DNA from: UBA2767 sp965228625
Lineage (GTDB): Bacteria > Pseudomonadota > Alphaproteobacteria > Rhizobiales > Methyloligellaceae
DNA length: 64,000 nt
Assembly (NCBI GenBank): GCA_965228625.1
Contig: OZ245829.1
Coordinates: 2,852,001-2,916,000, forward strand
Direction: 5' to 3'
Part shown: piece by piece, positions 52,229 to 60,269 of the stretch
How the letters are laid out: every line of letters begins with the position of its first letter
How positions within the stretch are numbered: position 1 is the stretch's first letter
Position numbers and translations under genes: made by a program
The notes under the pieces: model-generated
The model's input: the letters and a program-made list of their open reading frames with translations, nothing else
What the model was told of the DNA's origin: nothing
Database searches by the model: none

Positions 52229-53629
52229 TCAGGCTTCCGACGCGATGGCGTCGTCGATGATCTGCAGAGCGGTCTCCATCTCGGCCCGGCTCGTCACCAG
52301 CGCGGGATACAGGGTCAATACCGATCCCATGGAGATTTTGAAGCTCAATCCGGTCTCGAGGCAGCGATAGAAGACCCGCTCGGCGAGATCGTTTGCCGGT
52401 TCCTTCGTCTCGCGGTTCGTGACGAGGTCGATCCCGAGAAGGAATCCGCGGCCGCGCACGTCGCCGATCGCTTCGTGCCGGTCCATCATGTCGTGCAGCC
52501 GCTCGAGTGCCCATGCGCCGACAGTCGCCGCGTTCTCGACCAGGTTCTCCTCCTCGATGATCTCGATCGTGGTGAGCGCGGCGCGGCAGGTCACGGGATT
52601 TTTCTCGTGGGTGTAGTGGCCCAGCGCAAACGCGCCGCACACATCAAGTTCCGGACGGCAGATGGTGGCGGCAATCGGCACAATGCCTCCGCCGAGCGCC
52701 TTGCCGGCCACCAGAATATCGGGAACCACGTCGTCGTGCTCGCAGGCGAACATCCTGCCCGTTTTGCCGAGGCCGGTGGGTATCTCGTCGAATATCAGGA
52801 GAGCACCTGCCTCGTCGCACGCCTCCCTCACCTGTTTCCAGAAGCCCGGGGGCGGAATGAACGGCACGGCGCGGTTCGGCTCGGCAACCACGGCAGCGAA
52901 GTCCCCTTCCTTCTGCAGCGCGAAGCGGATGAGCCCGGCGACAATGTCGCCGACCTCGCGGTCGCGGGAATGCTCGCGCGTATGCGGGATGCCGAACGGA
53001 TTGCGGTAGGCGTCGAAGGGCGGCACGTGCTCCGTTCCCGGCAGCAGCGGGCCGATGGGTCCCATGCGGAAGAGCTGTTCGCCGCCGACGCTCGATGCGC
53101 CGAACCCCGCGCCGTGAAACGAGTCCCAGAAAGAGAGGGTCTTGAAGCGCCCGGTGGCGACGCGCGCGATCTTCAGCGCCGTTTCAATCGCATCGGAACC
53201 TCCGGTCGTGAACAGGACCTTGCAGAGGTCGCCGGGCGTGATCCGGCCCAGCTTTTCCGCCAATGCCGTCGCCGGCTCGCAGGCGAAGCGCCGCGGCGCA
53301 AACGGCAGCTCGTCCATCTGCTTCGTGATGGCCGCCTTCAGGCGCGGATGGCCGTAGCCGATGTGGTGGACGGAATTGCCGTGGAAATCCATGTAGCGCC
53401 GGCCGTCCATGTCCTCCAGCCAGATGCCCTCGGCCTTCCTGACGGCACTGAGGCAGGGGGACGAGACCGACTGGTGAAGGAAGCACGCGGCATCGCGCGC
53501 GATCGCGTCTCTGGTTTGCGCGCCGGTGCGTTTCTCGCTCCACATGCTGCGATAGGGGCTGAGATTGGACTCGCCTTCGGATTGGTCGGGCTCTCGGTGT
53601 GTCGCCTGATGCGCGTCGCGGAGCGTCAT
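52229..53629 (-). CDS. class III PLP enzyme, aminotransferase family (possibly PbfA-like)
   Basis: 466 residues, fold-type I, class III. Markers: GIWLEDMDGRRYMDFHGNSV, TTGGSDAIETALKIA, LIFDEIPTGLGKTGRMFACE with the PLP Asp, and the Schiff-base Lys in ILVAGKALGGGIVPIAA. The N-terminal part (MWSEKRTGAQTRDAIARDAA, CFLHQSVSSPC) reminds me of (R)-1-hydroxy-2-aminoethylphosphonate ammonia-lyase (PbfA), an auxiliary of phosphonate breakdown. No phosphonatase genes are seen nearby, so this stays a suggestion. Paired with the dehydrogenase downstream. Confidence 0.78.
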   Translation of the reverse strand: MTLRDAHQATHREPDQSEGESNLSPYRSMWSEKRTGAQTRDAIARDAACFLHQSVSSPCLSAVRKAEGIWLEDMDGRRYMDFHGNSVHHIGYGHPRLKAAITKQMDELPFAPRRFACEPATALAEKLGRITPGDLCKVLFTTGGSDAIETALKIARVATGRFKTLSFWDSFHGAGFGASSVGGEQLFRMGPIGPLLPGTEHVPPFDAYRNPFGIPHTREHSRDREVGDIVAGLIRFALQKEGDFAAVVAEPNRAVPFIPPPGFWKQVREACDEAGALLIFDEIPTGLGKTGRMFACEHDDVVPDILVAGKALGGGIVPIAATICRPELDVCGAFALGHYTHEKNPVTCRAALTTIEIIEEENLVENAATVGAWALERLHDMMDRHEAIGDVRGRGFLLGIDLVTNRETKEPANDLAERVFYRCLETGLSFKISMGSVLTLYPALVTSRAEMETALQIIDDAIASEA

Positions 53630-53762
53630 GCCGGCCTCCCGGTGACCTGGAGATGAGGAACTGCTGCCGGCGAACTATGGCCCCTGCGCCGCGGGTTGGG
53701 CAATGGGCCGCTGTAAATAGACGTATCAGTACAATCGATGCGCCGGACTCCGGTCGCGTCGC

Positions 53763-55658
53763 TCAGCGGGTCAACTGCCCATTGCCGTTTGGCGGTCGCG
53801 GTTGCTGCGGGTCCGTGGAGGGTTGTGTCGGGAGCTGCCCCGGTTCCGTGGGATGTTCGAAAATCTCCTGTGGCGGCGCGAACGGCGCCGGCTCGGTCTC
53901 GAGCGGAACCTGTAGTGCATCCTCGCTCGCCGGCGCGTCGGTCTGCGCCTGCGCCTCCGCGTCGCCCGGGTGCACGCCTGACTGCAGCTTGGGCGAGTCG
54001 GCGGAGCGCCAGTGTTCGACGACCTTTTCAAGGTCGATGGACTCGCCGTCGTCCTGCCGCCACCTCTCGGTGAAGCAGGCGGTCCGGCTGCGCGGCATGG
54101 CGTCCTCGGGAAGGTCCGCGAACCGGATACGTCCCGGCAGGGTAACGCCGTCGCCGAAGACAATTGCCTCCCGCGGGCCCATGGAGGGGAGGAAATCAAG
54201 CAGGCTCGCCGCGGTGTCGAAAATCGCCGCCCGCACGAAGTTCTGGTCGCGCTCGTTGGACATGCGCATCGAGAACACGGTGTTGCACTGCGACAGGATC
54301 GTTGAGTCGAGCTCGGAGGGGCGTTGGCTGATGACACACAGGGAGACGCCGTATTTGCGCCCTTCCTTGGCAATGCGTGCGATGGCACGCCGGGTCGGCT
54401 CGAAGCCGAGATCGGCGTTGTTCGGGACGTAGCGATGCGCCTCCTCGCAAACCAGGGTGACGGGCGCGTGTCCGCCACTCCACAGCGAGAAGTCGAACGT
54501 CATCCGGCAGATGACCGAAACCACCACATTGACGATCTCCGACGGAACACCGGTCAGCTCGAGGATGGCGATCGGTTTGTCGTTCACGGGCACCCGGAAC
54601 AGCCGCCCGACGATCTCCGCCATGTGGTCCTGGACCGTCAGGCTGCCGAACATGAAGGCATAGCGCGGATCGCCGGAAATGGCCTCGAGCCGCGTCTTGA
54701 GTTGCCGATACGGCGTCAGGTCATGGCGGTTCTCGAGGCGCCCCATGCGCTCGTCGATGATCGCGATCACATCCGAGACGCGATAGGGGACAGGTGTGTC
54801 CACCGTATAGCTGCGAACATGCCCGGCGCTGCCGCCACGCCTGATAAGCGCCGCGGTATCGCGCCCGCGGTTCGTTGCATACCGCCACTTCGCAACGGGA
54901 ATGAGCTCGGCGAGGATTTCGGCTTCCGCGGTCTTGGCGTCAGCGTCGCCGATGACGACCTCGAGTAGTTCCTCGAACGTCAGAAGCCAGAACGGGAGCT
55001 GAAGGTCGTCGGGCGAAATGACTTCCGCGCGGTCGCCGAAGCACTCCGCGTACTCGCTGTGCGGGTCGAGCAGCAGCACATGCGCCCGCTTGTTCTGATC
55101 GAGGATCGCGCGCAACAGAACGGCCACGCCGCAGGATTTGCCCGTGCCCGTGCTTCCGAGGATCGCGCAGTGTTTTCCCAGAAGCTCGTCCACCTGCACC
55201 ATGGCCGGAATGGTCCGGTCCTGGGTCAACGTGCCGATCGAAACCGCCTGCGTATCGTTCCACAAATAGGCGCCGCGCAGTTCCTCGGCAGTTGCCACGT
55301 CGACCGGGTCGCCGAGCGACGGATAGCCCGTTACACCGCGCAGGAACGAGCCGATGCTTCCATCGCCGTTTCGCATGAGCTGCCCGACCAGTTCGAGTTC
55401 GGCAATGCGAACCTCCGGTTCGCCTTCGTGCTGCGCCGGTATTGGGATGCTGAGGGCGGACACAAGCCCGAGAATGATCGAGGTGGGAGTCTCCAGTTTC
55501 AGGATGGCTCCAAGCTCGGCCCGCTTGGCGCCGGTCGCGTTGCTTTGGCGGTCAAGCATGACCACCGCCTGCGAGCCGGAAACCGATACGACGTGACCGA
55601 TCGCTTGCGACCGGTTCACACTGCCCACGGATGCCTGGGTCTGCAGTTCAGTTGACAC
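53763..55658 (-). CDS. HerA-type ATPase with HAS-barrel and DUF87 domains
   Basis: 631 residues, GTG start. An N-terminal beta barrel (about 20-135, IGHVVSVSGSQAVVML) precedes the FtsK/HerA motor: Walker A LGSTGTGKSCGVAVLL near 168, Walker B region VLLLDPHSEYAE, VTLVCEEAHRYVPN, ISQRPSELDSTIL with the sensor Gln/Arg. The last 90 residues are Pro/Gln-rich and disordered. HerA proteins translocate DNA with NurA or serve in defence modules; neither partner is here. Its start overlaps the histidine-kinase stop by 11 bp, so they are coupled. Confidence 0.85.
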   Translation of the reverse strand: MSTELQTQASVGSVNRSQAIGHVVSVSGSQAVVMLDRQSNATGAKRAELGAILKLETPTSIILGLVSALSIPIPAQHEGEPEVRIAELELVGQLMRNGDGSIGSFLRGVTGYPSLGDPVDVATAEELRGAYLWNDTQAVSIGTLTQDRTIPAMVQVDELLGKHCAILGSTGTGKSCGVAVLLRAILDQNKRAHVLLLDPHSEYAECFGDRAEVISPDDLQLPFWLLTFEELLEVVIGDADAKTAEAEILAELIPVAKWRYATNRGRDTAALIRRGGSAGHVRSYTVDTPVPYRVSDVIAIIDERMGRLENRHDLTPYRQLKTRLEAISGDPRYAFMFGSLTVQDHMAEIVGRLFRVPVNDKPIAILELTGVPSEIVNVVVSVICRMTFDFSLWSGGHAPVTLVCEEAHRYVPNNADLGFEPTRRAIARIAKEGRKYGVSLCVISQRPSELDSTILSQCNTVFSMRMSNERDQNFVRAAIFDTAASLLDFLPSMGPREAIVFGDGVTLPGRIRFADLPEDAMPRSRTACFTERWRQDDGESIDLEKVVEHWRSADSPKLQSGVHPGDAEAQAQTDAPASEDALQVPLETEPAPFAPPQEIFEHPTEPGQLPTQPSTDPQQPRPPNGNGQLTR

Positions 55659-56547
55659 GGTGTCCCTCCGCGCCTGTTTGCTTGAACAGCATGATGATAT
55701 CGGTGCCCTGGTTCTTGGCGCTGTGAACGATGAACTCTCCGCCCTGCAACTCGGTCAGCGATTTGGCGATCGGCAGTCCGAGCCCGGTTCCCTCGTTGCT
55801 GCGGTCGAACCGGTTGTCGAGTTGTCCGAATTCGCTCAGCGCAATCTGAATCTCCGCATCGGTCATGCCGATACCCGTGTCGGATACGCAGATGATGACC
55901 TTGCTTCCCGGACCGCGCTTTGCGGTGAGGGCCACCGAGCCCTTCTGCCGGTTGAAGTTGAACGCATTGGCCATCACGCGCATGACGCAGTCGGTCAAAT
56001 GCCGCTGGTCGGCGCGGATTGCGGGAAGACCCGACTCTATCTGTGCAATGAACCGCAGATCTGTGTCGGCTGCACGCGACTTCGCCCAGGCGAGAGGCGC
56101 GCGCAGCGCTTCGTCGACATGGACGGGATCGATATGAGCCTCGACCTTGCCGGACTGTAGTTTTGAAATGGTGATGACGTCGTTCACCGTGGAAAGCAGG
56201 CCTTCCGCCGAATCCACGATCAGGTTGGCATATTCGGCAACCTGGTCCGGTTGAAGTTGCGTCGTCTCCACGCCTTTCAGCAGGTTGGAAAAGCCGAGTA
56301 TGGCGTTGAGGGGGGTGCGCAATTCATGGCTGATATTGGCGATGAATTCCGACTTCACGCGGTTGGCGATCTCCGCCTCGACGCGCGACGCACGTTCGGC
56401 AAGTTCCGTTCTGTGCCGCAGCAGCGCGTCGCCAAGCCGGATTGAGTATTGCCCAAGCAGCGACCCGACCGCGCCGGATCTCGGAGCAATCGCGCGTGAC
56501 GTTTTCTGGTCGAACCGGCTGGCCCGGATAAGCGCCGCTTTTGCCAT
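55648..56547 (-). CDS. soluble sensor histidine kinase
   Basis: 299 residues from ATG 56547 (a TTG at 56565 is in frame). No membrane helix and no recognisable sensor domain: an N-terminal stretch of about 45 residues, a helix, then the DHp domain FIANISHELRTPLNAILGFS with the phospho-His near 75. The ATPase domain follows, with DTGIGMTDAEI and GTGLGLPIAKSLTELQGG. No response-regulator gene is adjacent. Coupled by an 11-bp overlap to the HerA-type ATPase, an unusual pairing. Confidence 0.87.
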   Translation of the reverse strand: MAKAALIRASRFDQKTSRAIAPRSGAVGSLLGQYSIRLGDALLRHRTELAERASRVEAEIANRVKSEFIANISHELRTPLNAILGFSNLLKGVETTQLQPDQVAEYANLIVDSAEGLLSTVNDVITISKLQSGKVEAHIDPVHVDEALRAPLAWAKSRAADTDLRFIAQIESGLPAIRADQRHLTDCVMRVMANAFNFNRQKGSVALTAKRGPGSKVIICVSDTGIGMTDAEIQIALSEFGQLDNRFDRSNEGTGLGLPIAKSLTELQGGEFIVHSAKNQGTDIIMLFKQTGAEGHRVN

Positions 56548-56623
56548 GCCCGGATTGTCCGGCAAAGGGGTTCACGGACCGTAAACCCGGCCGCGGAATT
56601 TCGCCGTTTTTCGGTGCGAAACG

Positions 56624-56669
56624 GTGTCGCTGCAAGCGACGGGCGGCGCGCCGTCTCCAGGCGCGCCGC
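56624..56669. other. two strong hairpins in a 166-bp gap
   Basis: GTCGCT-GCA-AGCGAC is followed by a perfect 10-bp stem, GCGGCGCGCC (56643-56652) with GGCGCGCCGC (56660-56669) around a 7-nt loop. They lie between the histidine kinase and the repeat protein, downstream of the latter. No T-run follows on either strand, so it is not a classical terminator. It may stabilise the mRNA end or slow read-through. Confidence 0.55.
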
Positions 56670-56713
56670 TCCGGCATTCTCGCGTTTACGTGCGGCTTGA
56701 GTGCCGCATGCCG

Positions 56714-57352
56714 CTATTTCATCGGCGGATGGTAGGGCATCGGCGGTGGGGCGACCGGATGGGCCACGGGCTGGACCGGAACCCAGCGTGTCGTCGCCGG
56801 GCTGACGACAACCTGCCGCGCGACGGTCTTGTACACGGCCGGCTTGCACACCTGGCGAACCGTACCCGGATGCACCATCACCTTCTGGTGCACGACCTGT
56901 TTCACCGCGGGCCGCGTCTCCACCCAGCTCGTTCTCGGCTGCACCATGACGCGCTTGCTGCGTGTGCGGTACTTCGCGGGCGTCGTAACGGCGCATTTGT
57001 ATTGGCCGCAACCCATGCTCTTCCAGCGCGTCCGCGGCGGACGCACCTGTTTGACCACCTTGATCCGGTCGTAGACCGCGGGCTTGGAATGAACGACCTG
57101 ATAGGACGGCTGAACCACGACTTCCTGCGCCTGCACGCCATAGGTCGGCGGTGTTCTCACCTGATGGCAATTCGCCGGACGAACCATCACGCGCTCCGTG
57201 ACCGTCCTGTAGACGGGCGGTGTCGTGACCTTCTTGTAGCAAGTCTTGTACTTGCCGCCGCCGTGATACCGGCCAAAGGCGTCGGCATCGGCACCGGCCG
57301 CACCGGCAAACACGGCCGCGACGCCGCAGATTGCTAACGAACGCACAAACAT
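56714..57352 (-). CDS. secreted Tyr/Val/Pro repeat protein, function unknown
   Basis: 212 residues from ATG 57352, which has GGGAG nine bases upstream and opens a signal peptide (FVRSLAICGVAAVFAGAAGADA); the frame goes on to 57439. The mature part is about six degenerate repeats of the form P-x-x-Y-x(6)-V-x-V-x-P: TPPVYRTVTERVMVRP, TPPTYGVQAQEVVVQP, TPAKYRTRSKRVMVQP, RPAVKQVVHQKVMVHP, KPAVYKTVARQVVVSP. There are several Cys and many Arg/Lys, giving a strongly basic protein. No known domain recognised. A surface or cell-wall-associated role is guesswork. Confidence 0.72.
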   Translation of the reverse strand: MFVRSLAICGVAAVFAGAAGADADAFGRYHGGGKYKTCYKKVTTPPVYRTVTERVMVRPANCHQVRTPPTYGVQAQEVVVQPSYQVVHSKPAVYDRIKVVKQVRPPRTRWKSMGCGQYKCAVTTPAKYRTRSKRVMVQPRTSWVETRPAVKQVVHQKVMVHPGTVRQVCKPAVYKTVARQVVVSPATTRWVPVQPVAHPVAPPPMPYHPPMK

Positions 57353-57619
57353 CTCAACTAACTCCCTCACTGATACACAAACGATAACCGTGCCGAAGCG
57401 GCGCGATTGACCCAACGCTGCAAACTCAGCAAGTACCACGCCAACATTAAATTTGGCTGAAGCAGGCGTGCCCGCGTCAGCTTTCGATTAACCATAAACA
57501 CTTGATTTGAAACGCCCTATGCGCTCGGCACCGTGGCAATCCGCGATTGTCCTTGCATCGCCAACGCAACCCGCCATAAATCATTGCCGATTTCACAGTG
57601 CGGCTGGGAGGAGGACGAC

Positions 57620-58240
57620 ATGACAGCGCTCGAGGCCAGGCATCAGAGCAGTATCTTCCGGTTGCCCGCCATCGCGTTGATCGTGCTGACCGGTGTCTTG
57701 CTCTCCGGATGCGGCATCAACAACATTCCGACATTCGATGAGAAGGCCAAGGCCGCCTGGAGCGAGGTCCTGAACCAGTATCAGCGGCGCGCCGACCTCA
57801 TTCCGAACCTGGTCGAGACGGTCAAGGGTTTCGCCGAACAGGAACGCACCGTCCTGACCGAGGTTGTCGAAGCCCGTGCCAAGGCGACGCAGACCAAGCT
57901 TCCGGACGACATCCTCACGAACCCCGAGGCTTTCAACAAGTTCCAGGAAGCGCAGAGCCAGCTCTCCGGTGCGTTGAGCCGCCTGCTCGTCGTTGTCGAG
58001 CGGTACCCGGATCTCAAATCGAACCAGAACTTCCTGACCCTTCAGTCGCAGCTCGAGGGCACCGAGAACCGCATTGCCATTGCGCGGCGCGACTACATCG
58101 GTGCGGTGCGGGTCTACAATACCGAACTCAGAACGATCCCCGGGCGCTGGTGGAAAGCGCTGCTTTATCCCGATTCCAAACCCCTGGAGACGTTCACGAT
58201 CGAGCCGGAAAAAGCCGAACCGCCGACGGTGAAGTTCTGA
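57620..58240 (+). CDS. lemA: LemA family lipoprotein
   Basis: 206 residues from ATG 57620, behind a strong GGGAGGAGG; the frame opens at 57533. N-terminal helix ends in a lipobox (LTGVLLSGC), so it is probably lipid-anchored. The LemA core is a long helical bundle: WSEVLNQYQRRADLIPNLVE, FLTLQSQLEGTENRIAIARRD and VRVYNTELRTIPGRWW (abbreviated). Function unknown in general. LemA is usually found beside TPM-domain proteins, exactly as here; the next gene starts 62 bp downstream. Confidence 0.9.
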   Translation: MTALEARHQSSIFRLPAIALIVLTGVLLSGCGINNIPTFDEKAKAAWSEVLNQYQRRADLIPNLVETVKGFAEQERTVLTEVVEARAKATQTKLPDDILTNPEAFNKFQEAQSQLSGALSRLLVVVERYPDLKSNQNFLTLQSQLEGTENRIAIARRDYIGAVRVYNTELRTIPGRWWKALLYPDSKPLETFTIEPEKAEPPTVKF

Positions 58241-58301
58241 TCACATGAGCTGTGATCCTGCAGCGGATGGCCAGCGAAGACCGTACGAGCACGAACACGC
58301 G

Positions 58302-59090
58302 ATGCGGTTTCTCATCGCGCTCCTCTTCGTTTCTGTTCTTTCGATTGCCCCGGTACGCGCCGCCGACCCGGAATTTCCGGCGCTTTCCGGCCGGGTGGTC
58401 GACGCGGCCGGCCTTTTGAGCGCCGAACAGGTGCGGCAGTTGACGATCGATCTGGAGGCGCTCGAAGAAAAATCCACGGACCAGCTCGTGGTCGTGACCC
58501 TGCCGTCGCTGCAGGGCTATGAGATCGAGGAGTTCGGCTACAAGCTCGGCCGCCATTGGGGGATCGGACAGGAGGGCAAGGACAACGGCGTCCTGCTCAT
58601 CATTGCGCCGAACGAACGCGAGGTGCGCATCGAGGTGGGCCGGGGGCTGGAGCCGCTTCTCACTGACGCGCTGACGAAAATCATCATCGAGAACGGCATT
58701 CTGCCACGCTTCCGGAGCGGAGATTTTCCCGGCGGAATACGCGCCGGCGTGCGGGACATCATCGCCGTGCTGACCGGAGATGCAGAGGAACTCAAGGTCC
58801 GCGCGCGCCAGAGTCCAGACCAGACCGATGATATGATCTCAGGCATCATACTCGTGGTCTGGCTGATCATATTCGGGATCGTGGTGTGGAGTATCATCCA
58901 GTCGGCGCGCCAGGGCAAAAAACAGCAGGCCAAGGGCAAGTCCGGCAACAAGTCCGGCAAGAAGCGGAATTCGGGTGGCTGGACCTGGGGGTCCGGCGGG
59001 TCATCGGGCGGTGGCTGGTCATCCGGTGGCGGCGGATTCTCCGGCGGCGGGGGCGGGTTCGGCGGCGGCGGCTCGTCGGGGAGCTGGTAG
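58302..59090 (+). CDS. TPM-domain membrane protein (YgcG family)
   Basis: 262 residues from ATG 58302, chosen because it opens a signal peptide (RFLIALLFVSVLSIAPVRAA); the frame begins at 58245. The TPM domain spans about 28-160 (VVDAAGLLSAEQVRQLTIDL, QLVVVTLPSLQGYEIEEFG, NGVLLIIAPNEREVRIEVG). A membrane helix follows near 190-210, then a basic segment and a Gly/Ser-rich tail. TPM proteins assist photosystem repair in plants; in bacteria their role is unclear. Second gene of the LemA-TPM-TPM set. Confidence 0.87.
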   Translation: MRFLIALLFVSVLSIAPVRAADPEFPALSGRVVDAAGLLSAEQVRQLTIDLEALEEKSTDQLVVVTLPSLQGYEIEEFGYKLGRHWGIGQEGKDNGVLLIIAPNEREVRIEVGRGLEPLLTDALTKIIIENGILPRFRSGDFPGGIRAGVRDIIAVLTGDAEELKVRARQSPDQTDDMISGIILVVWLIIFGIVVWSIIQSARQGKKQQAKGKSGNKSGKKRNSGGWTWGSGGSSGGGWSSGGGGFSGGGGGFGGGGSSGSW

Positions 59091-59094
59091 GCCC

Positions 59095-59712
59095 ATGCAC
59101 GTGATTTCGGCAAAAGACCGCAAGCGTATCAGCCGTGCAATTTCGGACGCGGAGGAGAAGACAAGCGGCGAGATCGTCGCCGTCGTGGCGGCCTCGAGCG
59201 ACGACTATATCTTCATCCCCCTGCTGTGGGCCGCGCTGGCCGCTCTGGCGGTGCCCGCGGTTCTTTTCCCGTTCACGGAATTGCATGTCGCGGCGATCTA
59301 CGCGGCGCAGCTCGGCGTGTTCGCGCTGCTCGGCCTGCTCTCGCAGTGGCGGCCCCTGCGTCTCGCGCTTGTGCCCCGCAGGGTCAAACGGGCACGCGCT
59401 CACCGCCACGCCACGGCACAATTTCTCGCCCAGAACCTGCACATGACCAAGGGACGGACCGGCGTCCTCATCTTCGTGTCGATAGCCGAACGGTTCGCCG
59501 AAGTGATCGCCGATGAGGGCATCTACGAAAAGGTTCCACCCGAAACCTGGGACGGCGTCGTGGACGAACTGACCAGACACATCGGGGAAAACAGGATTGC
59601 CGACGGATTCGTCGCGGCTACGCAAATGTGCGCCGACATCCTGGCCGAGCATTTCCCACCCGGATCGGCCGACGACAATGAACTGCCGGATCATCTCATC
59701 GTCCTCGAATAG
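59095..59712 (+). CDS. second TPM-domain membrane protein
   Basis: 205 residues from ATG 59095, 4 bp after the previous stop. A short TPM start (ISAKDRKRISRAISDAEEKTSGEIVAVVA, abbreviated) is followed by two adjacent membrane helices (about 43-90) and then the rest of the domain (GRTGVLIFVSIAERFAEVIADEG, VPPETWDGVVDELTRHIGE). This split layout, with helices inserted after the first unit, is typical of the smaller TPM partner next to LemA. Role unknown. Confidence 0.85.
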   Translation: MHVISAKDRKRISRAISDAEEKTSGEIVAVVAASSDDYIFIPLLWAALAALAVPAVLFPFTELHVAAIYAAQLGVFALLGLLSQWRPLRLALVPRRVKRARAHRHATAQFLAQNLHMTKGRTGVLIFVSIAERFAEVIADEGIYEKVPPETWDGVVDELTRHIGENRIADGFVAATQMCADILAEHFPPGSADDNELPDHLIVLE

Positions 59713-59798
59713 TCGAAAGGGCTTAAGACCAAAGCCAAGTGGAAAGAGGGCGTGTTATTCTCTAAGCAACCGGTATCCCAGTATCGTGGAGGCGTATG

Positions 59799-60083
59799 AT
59801 GACTTCAAAACTGGCCCGTGCGGTTGCCTTGGCTCTTACACTGTCGCTTGCGGCATGTTTCGGACCTGGCACCCCGGAAGAGCAGCTTGAATCAATCCAG
59901 GAGTTGCAGGCTAAAAACCTGCCGATGAACGACGAGCAGAAAAGCGGTCTGGCCGAGCATGTTGAAAAGGGCCGCGAGGCACTCGCGGCCGGAAACAAGG
60001 AGACCGCCGGCAAGGAATTCGAGGCCGCGCTGGCGATCCTGAATGCCGCCGCGGACGCGGCGCTCTACAACAAGGCTGACTGA
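59799..60083 (+). CDS. small lipoprotein, function unknown
   Basis: 94 residues from ATG 59799, which has GGAGG six bases upstream; the adjacent ATG 59796 is too close to it. Signal peptide and lipobox VALALTLSLAAC give an anchored Cys. The mature part (about 73 residues) is highly charged and helical (EEQLESIQELQAKNLPMNDE, EHVEKGREALAAGNKETAGK, EFEAALAILNAAADAALYN). The helices look like a single TPR-type pair. No homologue recognised. Confidence 0.68.
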   Translation: MTSKLARAVALALTLSLAACFGPGTPEEQLESIQELQAKNLPMNDEQKSGLAEHVEKGREALAAGNKETAGKEFEAALAILNAAADAALYNKAD

Positions 60084-60269
60084 ACGCCGCATCCGCTCTC
60101 CGAAAGCCGCGTTTCGCACCCCCGGGTGCCGGATTTTCGCTTGTCTTCCCGTGCGCCGCGCGCCACTCTTCGACTTGGTTCAGATGAATTGCATCACATG
60201 GGTGCGTCATAGTTTGGGTCGGGTCGCGGAGCAATGTCTCGGCTGTCACAAACAAAGGGGGGCGGAGCC

